Position numbers and translations under genes: made by a program. Below are positions 1-5,737 of a DNA stretch of 64,000 nt, one piece after another. The first letter of the stretch is position 1; each line of letters begins with the position of its first letter. The DNA is taken from the NCBI RefSeq assembly GCF_003970915.1, contig NZ_RXOF01000016.1:1-64000 (forward strand), in the 5' to 3' direction. Below the pieces are notes generated by a model that saw only the letters and a list, made by a program, of their open reading frames with translations, ran no database searches and had not been told where the DNA came from. Origin of the DNA: Hymenobacter gummosus. Its GTDB lineage: Bacteria > Bacteroidota > Bacteroidia > Cytophagales > Hymenobacteraceae.

Positions 1-2
1 TG

Positions 3-107
3 ACTGAGCGCTTCCCCAAGAAGATCCACGCCACCACGGCCGCCGGCTTCGCCCTTAAAATCGGCCTCTTCGTCTTTGTACACGCAATCGACCGCTTCGG
101 ACTGTAA
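3..107 (+). CDS. C-terminal fragment of an unidentified protein
   Basis: An open frame enters from the left edge and ends at TAA 105-107, giving 34 residues. The fragment has a basic stretch (ERFPKKIH) followed by a moderately hydrophobic stretch (FALKIGLFVFVHAI) that could be a membrane or buried helix. The family cannot be recognised from this piece, and the 5' part lies outside the window. It points in the same direction as the symporter genes downstream but is separated from them by a tandem repeat. Confidence 0.5.
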   Translation, partial: TERFPKKIHATTAAGFALKIGLFVFVHAIDRFGL

Positions 108-114
108 CCCGCAA

Positions 115-261
115 CTTGGGTAAGCTACAGCCTCTGAGATGCCACCTACTACCCCAGAGATGTTACCTACAGCCTCGGAGATGCCACCTACTACCCCAGA
201 GATGTTACCTACAGCCCCGGAGCATTCACCTACAACCTCGCAGACGCGACCTACTGCCTCC
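115..261. repeat. 21-bp tandem repeat, about 7 units
   Basis: Seven imperfect 21-bp units run head to tail, starting near 115, 136, 157, 178, 199, 220 and 241. Two alternating versions (GAGATGCCACCTACTACCCC and GAGATGTTACCTACAGC) make a 42-bp higher-order unit, and the last two units are more diverged. The unit is a multiple of three, so forward frame 2 reads as heptads (LLPQRCY, LQPRRCH), but no convincing gene start precedes it. It lies just upstream of the symporter operon. It is probably a non-coding minisatellite. Confidence 0.8.
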
Positions 262-370
262 GAGCGCGCCGCTACCGCCATCTGGCACGATATTGCCGGC
301 TGACTCCGCGCTGCGCCCGCAACCTGCGCCGCCGCGGCCGCGTCCCTTCCGCACCCCAGCCCCGCCCGCC

Positions 371-526
371 ATGCCCCAGCCCGCCGCTTCGCCTCCCGAT
401 GCCCCCGCCAACGACGCCCGCCCCCCGCTGCTGCCCTCGTGGCGGGCCTGGTACGCGCTGGTGCTGCTGGCCCTGGCCGCCGAAGTAGCCCTGATGGTAG
501 TTGTAACGCGCTACTTCGCCGCATGA
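371..526 (+). CDS. Small single-pass membrane protein, putative symporter subunit
   Basis: This is a 51-residue protein. Residues 1-22 are Pro/Ala-rich and presumably cytoplasmic; residues about 26-48 form one transmembrane helix (WYALVLLALAAEVALMVVV). Its TGA (524-526) overlaps the ATG (523-525) of the symporter, so the two are probably translationally coupled. Some sodium:solute symporters are known to have small membrane partners, such as YhdT next to PanF in E. coli or DUF485 proteins. A subunit role here is inferred from size, topology and coupling, not from a recognised domain. Confidence 0.7.
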   Translation: MPQPAASPPDAPANDARPPLLPSWRAWYALVLLALAAEVALMVVVTRYFAA

Positions 527-2238
527 GCCCCCTCGACTGGGCCGTGCTCATCGGCACCCTGCTGTTCATCATCGGCTACGGCACCTGGCGCACCCGCAAG
601 GCCGGCCGCTCCCTCGACGGCTACCTGCTCGGCGGCCGCCAAACGCGCTGGTGGGGCGTGGGCCTGAGCATCATTGCCACCCAGGCCTCGGCCGTTACCT
701 TCCTCAGCACCCCCGGCCAGGCCTACGCCGACGGCATGCGCTTCATTCAGTTCTACTTCGGCCTGCCCCTGGCCATGGTGCTGATTGCCGTCGTGGCCGT
801 GCCCATCTACCACCGCCTGCGCGTCTACACCGCCTACGAGTACCTGCAGACGCGCTTCGACCGCCGCACCCGCACCCTGGCCGCGGGCCTGTTCCTGGTG
901 CAGCGCGGCTTCAGCAACGGCCTCTCGCTCTACGCCCCCGCGCTGGTGCTGTCCGCCATCCTGGGCTGGAACCCGTCCCTCACCGTGCTGCTGCTGGGCG
1001 CGGTGATGATTCTCTACACCGTCAGCGGCGGTACCCGCGCCGTCACCGTCACCCAGCAGGGCCAGGTGGCCGTCATCTTCGCCGGCATGGCCACCGCCGG
1101 CTACCTGCTGGTGCACTACCTGCCCCCGCAGGTCGGCTTCACCGATGCCCTGCACCTGGCCGGCCGCCTCGGCAAGCTCAACCTGGTGAGCTTCGATTTC
1201 AGCTGGACCGACCGTTACAACTTCTGGACCGGCATGACGGGCGGCCTGTTCCTGGCCCTCTCGTACTTCGGCACCGACCAAAGCCAGGTGCAGCGCTACC
1301 TCTCGGGGCAGAGCATCACCCAAAGCCGCCTCGGCCTGCTCATGAACGGCCTGGTGAAAGTGCCCATGCAGCTCGGCATTCTGCTTATCGGCGTGCTCTT
1401 GTTCGTGTTCTACCTCTTCCAGCCCGCCCCGCTCAGCTTCAACCGCCCCCTCTACGAGCAGGTGATGAGCAGCCCCCAGGCCCCCCAGGCCCGCCGCCTG
1501 GAGCAGGAGTACGCCCTCATCCAGCAGGCCCAGCAGCAAACCGCCACCACCCTCATCACCGCCCGCCACGCCCACGATGCGGCCGCCCAAACCGTAGCCG
1601 AGCAGCGCCTGCAGGCCACCCAGGCCGCTACCGCCGGACTGCGCACCGATTGGCAGGCCCTGGTCAAGCAAGCCGCCCCCGCCACCGACGCCAAAGACAC
1701 CGACTACGTGTTCATCTCCTTTGTGCTGCGCTACCTGCCCCAGGGCCTCGTCGGCCTGCTGATAGCCGTGGTGCTCAGCGCCGCCCTCGGCAGCGCCGCC
1801 GGCGGCCTGAACTCCCTGGGCTCCACCACCCTCATCGACCTATACCGCCCCTTCACCCGCCGCCAGCTGCCCACCGAGGCCCACCTGGTGCGCGTCTCGC
1901 GCTGGGCCACCGTGGGCTGGGGCGTGCTCGGCATTGGCTTCGCCCTGTTTGCGGCCCGCATGGAAAACCTCATTCAGGCCGTCAACATCCTTGGCTCCCT
2001 GTTCTACGGCACCATCCTGGGCATTTTCGCCGTAGCCTTCTTCCTGAAGCACGTTCACGGCCGGGCCGTGTTCTGGGCCGCCGCCGCCGTGCAGCTGGCC
2101 ACCGTGCTCTGCTTCTGGCTCACCGACATTGCCTACCTCTGGTACAACCTCCTCGGCTGCGCCGCCGTGATGCTGCTCGCCGAACTGCTCCAGCGCCTCT
2201 GGCCCGAACCCGCCAAACGCGCCCTGGCGCCGGTTTAG
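523..2238 (+). CDS. Sodium:solute symporter (SSS family) with coiled-coil insert
   Basis: This is a 571-residue polytopic inner-membrane symporter of the SSS family (SLC5-like, LeuT fold), which couples Na+ entry to uptake of an unknown solute. Family marks are the N-terminal DWAVLIG...GYGTWR helix, the GGR-x-WWGVGLS stretch near residue 40 and SAVTFLSTPG near 65. It is longer than usual because a hydrophilic Ala/Gln-rich segment of about 90 residues (about 305-395, rich in QQAQQQ and RLQATQ) sits between membrane helices and looks like a coiled coil. The ATG at 523 overlaps the stop of the small membrane gene. The last codons and the TAG lie inside a dispersed palindromic element that starts at 2224, so the extreme C-terminus (LAPV) is encoded by the repeat. 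Confidence 0.92.
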   Translation: MSPLDWAVLIGTLLFIIGYGTWRTRKAGRSLDGYLLGGRQTRWWGVGLSIIATQASAVTFLSTPGQAYADGMRFIQFYFGLPLAMVLIAVVAVPIYHRLRVYTAYEYLQTRFDRRTRTLAAGLFLVQRGFSNGLSLYAPALVLSAILGWNPSLTVLLLGAVMILYTVSGGTRAVTVTQQGQVAVIFAGMATAGYLLVHYLPPQVGFTDALHLAGRLGKLNLVSFDFSWTDRYNFWTGMTGGLFLALSYFGTDQSQVQRYLSGQSITQSRLGLLMNGLVKVPMQLGILLIGVLLFVFYLFQPAPLSFNRPLYEQVMSSPQAPQARRLEQEYALIQQAQQQTATTLITARHAHDAAAQTVAEQRLQATQAATAGLRTDWQALVKQAAPATDAKDTDYVFISFVLRYLPQGLVGLLIAVVLSAALGSAAGGLNSLGSTTLIDLYRPFTRRQLPTEAHLVRVSRWATVGWGVLGIGFALFAARMENLIQAVNILGSLFYGTILGIFAVAFFLKHVHGRAVFWAAAAVQLATVLCFWLTDIAYLWYNLLGCAAVMLLAELLQRLWPEPAKRALAPV

Positions 2239-2404
2239 CCGTCGAAGACGGCGTAACCGGTGCCCACCATAAAGCAGGTTTCCAACCTGCGTACCGCGTT
2301 GTTACCTCGGGCGGAACTGGTCGTCCAGGCGCCGGCCGCAGGCTGAAAGCCTGCCTTATTTCAGGCACCGGTTACGCCGTCTTCGACGGCGTAACCGGCG
2401 CCAG
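2224..2404 (+). repeat. GGCGCC-TTTA composite palindrome, copy 1
   Basis: This is one of five homologous elements bounded by CTGGCGCCGGTTTA and its complement. It contains four hairpins in mirror order: an outer hairpin (tip GCCGTC-GAA-GACGGC), an inner hairpin (GCAGGTT-TCC-AACCTGC), a spacer of about 45 bp, an inner hairpin (GCAGGCT-GAA-AGCCTGC) and a second outer hairpin. The element overlaps the stop codon of the symporter gene (2236-2238). The AACCTGC hairpin is on the side nearest that stop, as in every other copy. There is no coding capacity. Confidence 0.9.
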
Positions 2405-2411
2405 CCTCGAC

Positions 2412-2449
2412 AAAAAAAGGCCCGCTACCGGATGGCAGCGGGCCTTTTT
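2412..2449. terminator. Bidirectional intrinsic terminator
   Basis: The stem AGGCCCGCTACC/GGCAGCGGGCCT is flanked by an A-run on the left and a T-run on the right. It sits between the convergent symporter and DUF2911 genes, so it can end transcription from both sides. Confidence 0.85.
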
Positions 2450-2468
2450 CCGTCAGACGGAAAGCAGG

Positions 2469-3515
2469 TTAGCTCTTCTTGTCTTCCTTCGGCTTGTAGA
2501 GGGCCTTGTCCTTCACCTCTTTGCTTTCGGCTTTCACCTCGGCCTTGTCCTTCTTCACCTCGGCTTTCACCTTGGTTTTCTCCTCGCCCTTCTTGTCCTC
2601 GGTTTTTACTTTCACCTTGGCGTCGCCGGCGGGCTTCAGCTCCCCGTTCTTGGCGTCAATCATCAGGGCCTCGTTCAGCTTCACGTAGTCCACGTTCTTG
2701 GCCTCCAGGGCCAGGGTGCGCGACTGTTCGGCCGAGGCCGTGGCGCCCTTGTAGTCCTTGAGCTTCAGCTTGATTTTGGCTTCGGTGTGCACGTTCCAGA
2801 ACTTGGGCTCCTTCTCGTTGGCCTTCTGAATCCAGGTCAGGGCCTGGTTCAGGTCCTTGCCGTTGTCGTAGTAGTAGAGGGCGGCGGCGGCCAGGTCGTT
2901 GGCGGCGGGCGTGGCGTTTTTCACCACTTTCTCGTCGATCTGGGCCATTACCTTGGGCTCCACGTCGGCCGTGATTTTAAACTTGGCGCCGGTCAGCTCC
3001 CACTGCATGTCCACGTTGGCCGTGGCCGGGGTCATGTCGGCGAAGTTGATGGTGAAGGTTTCCACCTTCGAAGCCAGCTTGTAGGGCTTGATGCTCACGC
3101 GGGCCACGTCCTCGTCGTCCTTGAAGCCGTCGACGTTGGCGCCCTGCTTGAGGTTCTTGTTGAACACCACCAGCCACTCCGCCTTGTTCGGAATAGTGTA
3201 GATGCCGTACTCCCCGGCCGGAATCTTCTTGCCTTCCACCGTCACGTCGTCCGAGAACTTGATGCTGGTGGTCTGGTTGGCGCCGGTGCGCCAGCGCTTG
3301 CCGAAGGGCACCAATTCGCCGAAGATGGCGCGGCCCTTGGCGCTGGGGCGCGAGTAGGTGATGGTGACGTCGGTGAGGCCTACGCGCTGCTGCACGGTGC
3401 TTTTGGGGCTGGCGGCCGGGGTGTTGAGCTGAGCCTGCGCGGCCGAGGCGGTCAGGAGAAGGACGCCCGCCAGCACCGAGCCGGCCAGCCGCGAAACGCG
3501 GTGTTGTAGCAACAT
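2469..3515 (-). CDS. DUF2911 secreted protein
   Basis: This is a 348-residue exported protein. A Sec signal peptide covers residues 1-28 (hydrophobic VLAGVLLLTASAAQA). The DUF2911 domain follows (about 35-190), recognisable from VTITYSRPSAKGR, FGKRWRTGANQTT and GEYGIYTIP. Next comes a helical TPR-like part (about 215-285), then a Lys/Glu-rich tail (about 290-348) made of repeated VKxE/DKK motifs. The start was chosen at the ATG just before the signal peptide; the frame is open further upstream without support. DUF2911 proteins are common in Bacteroidota and their function is unknown. The gene is convergent with the symporter. Confidence 0.9.
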   Translation of the reverse strand: MLLQHRVSRLAGSVLAGVLLLTASAAQAQLNTPAASPKSTVQQRVGLTDVTITYSRPSAKGRAIFGELVPFGKRWRTGANQTTSIKFSDDVTVEGKKIPAGEYGIYTIPNKAEWLVVFNKNLKQGANVDGFKDDEDVARVSIKPYKLASKVETFTINFADMTPATANVDMQWELTGAKFKITADVEPKVMAQIDEKVVKNATPAANDLAAAALYYYDNGKDLNQALTWIQKANEKEPKFWNVHTEAKIKLKLKDYKGATASAEQSRTLALEAKNVDYVKLNEALMIDAKNGELKPAGDAKVKVKTEDKKGEEKTKVKAEVKKDKAEVKAESKEVKDKALYKPKEDKKS

Positions 3516-3622
3516 GAGAGAGGAGTAAGTGAGTTGATACGTTGCGGTAAAAGTACGGCTTTCGGTTGAAGTATGCTTGCTAATTCGGCTGGCTTTGTCA
3601 ATGATATTAGCAAAAGTCGCAA

Positions 3623-3871
3623 TCAGCCCGCGTACGGCAGCCCGTCTACCAGCAGGCGCGCGAAGGAGTCGTGGTGGTGCAGCAGGCGCCAGAAGCGCTG
3701 CAGCGACACCCGGGTGTAGGGCCCGTAGATGGTAAACGTGACCGTATCCGGCGCCGGGCTGAAGCCGCGGCTGTAGCGGGCCCCGGCGTCCATGGCGCCG
3801 TAGAACAGCTGCTGCACCGTGGGCCCATCCAGGTAGTTGGCGTTGAAGGAGACGCGCAAGCGGGTTTGCAT
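3623..3871 (-). CDS. Small uncharacterised protein, paralogue of the protein at 5039-5281
   Basis: This is an 82-residue soluble protein of unknown function. It starts 8 bp after the stop of the second YcxB-like gene, so it is probably the last gene of that operon. It shares a pattern with the 80-residue protein at 5039-5281: an MQ-x-R start, FN-x-N-x-LD near residue 10, a QL-x-Y segment followed by MD, and an R-LLVDG or R-FLVDG close to the C-terminus. There is no signal peptide or membrane helix. The family was not recognised. Confidence 0.75.
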   Translation of the reverse strand: MQTRLRVSFNANYLDGPTVQQLFYGAMDAGARYSRGFSPAPDTVTFTIYGPYTRVSLQRFWRLLHHHDSFARLLVDGLPYAG

Positions 3872-3879
3872 GGTGGCGG

Positions 3880-4380
3880 TCAGGCGCGCTGAATGCCGTG
3901 CTGCTCCAGCAGCCGGAGCACATCGGCGGCCGTATGCGGGGCCTGTACCCGGTCCAGGTCGATGTATACCCCTACCTGTTCGCCGCTGAGCAGCAGAATC
4001 CACCGCCCGAAGCGGTGAAACCGTAGCAGTGCCACCCACGCCAGCTGGCTCTGCTGCACGTCGTTTTGAAGCAGCAGACCGTCGGCATTGAACTCGTACC
4101 GATTGAAGCCGCTCAGCAGAGGCGCCCGACGGTAGGTGCGCCACATCTGGTAGGGGATAAGCAGCACCGCCGCTATACCGACCAGCTGCAGCAGCGCCAG
4201 GCCCGGATTAGCGGTTGGCTGAGCGTCGCCCGCCACCGCCCCGCGCACCAGGGAAACGATGGATAGCAGCGGGAAAACCACGAGCCACATGGAAGGCTTG
4301 GTTTTCAGCGTGAAGCGCCAGGCCAGCCAGAAATACCGGCCGAAGGATAAGTGAACCTGCGGAATGATAATGGGCGTCAT
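3880..4380 (-). CDS. YcxB-like membrane protein (second of a tandem pair)
   Basis: This 166-residue protein is read from the ATG at 4380. Two membrane helices (about residues 27-45 and 60-80) are followed by a C-terminal YcxB-like soluble domain (FNRYEFNADGLLLQN, LAWVALLRFHRFGRWILLL, VYIDLDRVQAPHTAADVLRLL). It closely resembles the product encoded immediately upstream, so the two arose by tandem duplication. The uninterrupted frame 3880-4887 joins both proteins, but only because of an apparent indel in a G7 tract at 4443-4449. Function is unknown; YcxB-like proteins are small membrane-anchored proteins. Confidence 0.8.
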   Translation of the reverse strand: MTPIIIPQVHLSFGRYFWLAWRFTLKTKPSMWLVVFPLLSIVSLVRGAVAGDAQPTANPGLALLQLVGIAAVLLIPYQMWRTYRRAPLLSGFNRYEFNADGLLLQNDVQQSQLAWVALLRFHRFGRWILLLSGEQVGVYIDLDRVQAPHTAADVLRLLEQHGIQRA

Positions 4381-4391
4381 GAGGGCGGGCG

Positions 4392-4887
4392 TTACAGCAG
4401 GCCACGGCGCCGGAACAGGGCCGTTACGTCGTCGGCGGTAGCGGGGGGGCTGCACCCGGCTGGTCTGCAGGAAAATGGTGGTGCTATTGGTGGTGTTCAG
4501 TAGCCACCAGCCCGGCAACGACTGCACCTTGCGGATGGCGGCCCATTGGAAGGTGCCTTGCCCGGCCGAGCTGACCATGGCAATGGCCTCATCGGTAAGC
4601 GTATAGCTGAGGGGCTGGCTGAACACTGGATTGCCCCGGTAGGTCTTCCGCAGCGCCCGGCGCAGGGAGAAATGACCCAGCACCAGCAGCGCGGCTACGA
4701 TAAGCCCGGAAGTAACGATACCCCAGCCTGTGGAGGGAAAGATGGTGCCACTTGACCAGAGAAAATACAGGAGCACGGCTGCCGGAGCCAGGCGCAGGGC
4801 CCAGGCCCGCCAGCCCAGTAGCTGCTTGTGAAAGTGAATAAAATCCTTCAATGACACCGTCACGTCGGCAATAACAATCGGCTGCAT
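4392..4887 (-). CDS. YcxB-like membrane protein, frameshifted at a G7 tract
   Basis: This is the first gene of the tandem pair. Residues 1-145 carry two membrane helices and a YcxB-like domain (YTLTDEAIAMVSS, FQWAAIRKVQSLPGWWLL). The frame then passes through seven G (C on the coding strand) at 4443-4449 and becomes an Arg/Pro-rich stretch of low plausibility that runs on into the next gene. Removing one base restores QPPATADDVTALFRRRGLL and a stop at 4392-4394. That end aligns with the C-terminus of the neighbour (APHTAADVLRLLEQHG). Either this is a sequencing or assembly error, a phase-variable homopolymer, or a real recent mutation that fused the two genes. Confidence 0.75.
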
Positions 4888-5038
4888 CGGGGCAAGTTAG
4901 CCAGGCGGGGTTGAAAGAGCTGGAGCTTATGGGAAAGTAGCGTAGAACCTGGATAACTGTTGCCGCTGCCACGTGTGAATATACTGGTTGATACCCGCGC
5001 GTAGTTGCAAGTCCGGCAGCGCTGGAAACAACGGCTAA

Positions 5039-5281
5039 TCAGTAGGACTTTCCATCAACCAAGAACCGAACGAAAGGGTCAAGGCGTTGTAATCTGCTCC
5101 CAAGACGGTAAAATGATAATTCGGAAGCAAAACCGTGGATGATGAACGCCACGGTGTTGCGAGAATGCCCTGATACGTCTTCAAGCGCTACATTCCTATC
5201 CATGCACTCGTATACCAGTTGGATGACTGTTTCGCTATCCAAATGATTATCATTAAAGACAATGGTAATTCTGTTTTGCAT
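5039..5281 (-). CDS. Small uncharacterised protein, paralogue of the protein at 3623-3871
   Basis: This 80-residue protein has the same skeleton as the 82-residue protein 1.2 kb away: MQ-x-R start, FNDNHLD, QLVYECMD, a central V-x-F-x-IHG segment and RFLVDG at the end. Codon use is less GC-rich than the surroundings, like the adjacent hicBA genes. It begins 18 bp after the hicA stop on the same strand, so it may be co-transcribed with the toxin-antitoxin pair. Function is unknown. Confidence 0.75.
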   Translation of the reverse strand: MQNRITIVFNDNHLDSETVIQLVYECMDRNVALEDVSGHSRNTVAFIIHGFASELSFYRLGSRLQRLDPFVRFLVDGKSY

Positions 5282-5299
5282 AATTGAAAAGCAACTACG

Positions 5300-5488
5300 C
5301 TATGCAATAATAGGAATGCCTAATTGACGACAAATTATCCGGCACATTAAGTTGTCCAACTCACGATGACGGCCAACAGTTGATTGCTGACCAGTAGCCG
5401 TATTGACGTAAATTGAATGGTTTGCGCCCTCCCGCAAGAGGATGCAGCCGTGCTTAGTCAGGTGTTGAATCAGCTCCAGCCGCTTCAT
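5300..5488 (-). CDS. hicA: HicA family mRNA interferase toxin
   Basis: This 62-residue protein has the HicA double-stranded-RNA-binding-like fold signature: KRLELIQHLTKHGCILLREGANHSIYV, with the expected catalytic His at residue 24 in the G-x-x-H motif and the conserved end LCRxICRQLGI. HicA toxins cleave mRNA until bound by HicB. The ATG overlaps the hicB TGA (ATGA at 5485-5488 read on the minus strand), so expression is translationally coupled with the antitoxin made first. The gene is relatively AT-rich for this window, which is consistent with horizontal acquisition. Confidence 0.88.
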   Translation of the reverse strand: MKRLELIQHLTKHGCILLREGANHSIYVNTATGQQSTVGRHRELDNLMCRIICRQLGIPIIA

Positions 5489-5703
5489 CAGGCAACCAAT
5501 AATAATTCACGAGTTACTTTCTGTCCAACATAGCCCCGCTTAGTTTGTTCGCGCTGCGTCTCTAAGTAGAAATTTAGTGCCGAAAGCAGATTTGCTTTCA
5601 ACTCCTCTACATTTTTTCCTTGCTCGATAACGGCTGGTAGTTCCTCTAGTTGACCAACTAGCCAGCCATTTTCGCCTTCTTGGATGATTGCGGTGAACTG
5701 CAT
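5488..5703 (-). CDS. hicB: HicB family antitoxin
   Basis: This 71-residue protein has the HicB partial RNase H-like fold (FTAIIQEGENGWLVGQLEELPAVIEQGKNVEELKANL), which binds and inhibits HicA. The chosen ATG is at 5703; a TTG at 5712 would add three residues. There is no obvious C-terminal DNA-binding domain, so autoregulation may be weak or need another factor. A -7-like box (TATCTTTA, 5735-5728) lies upstream next to the ABC transporter stop. Here antitoxin precedes toxin. Confidence 0.87.
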   Translation of the reverse strand: MQFTAIIQEGENGWLVGQLEELPAVIEQGKNVEELKANLLSALNFYLETQREQTKRGYVGQKVTRELLLVA

Positions 5704-5737
5704 GATTAACAAGCGTTAGGTGTGAAGTAAAGATATA

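Noticed and set aside
115-261. CRISPR array
   Set aside because: Units are directly adjacent without unique spacers and only 21 bp long; no cas genes are nearby.
651-3509. A 952-residue frame overlapping the symporter and DUF2911 genes
   Set aside because: It is out of frame with the clear symporter, is Pro/Arg-rich from shifted GC codons, and crosses a terminator and a repeat. It is a by-product of high GC content.
3880-4887. A genuine single 335-residue two-domain protein
   Set aside because: The junction is a low-complexity Arg/Pro segment downstream of a G7 tract, while the alternative frame restores a C-terminus that aligns with the paralogue.
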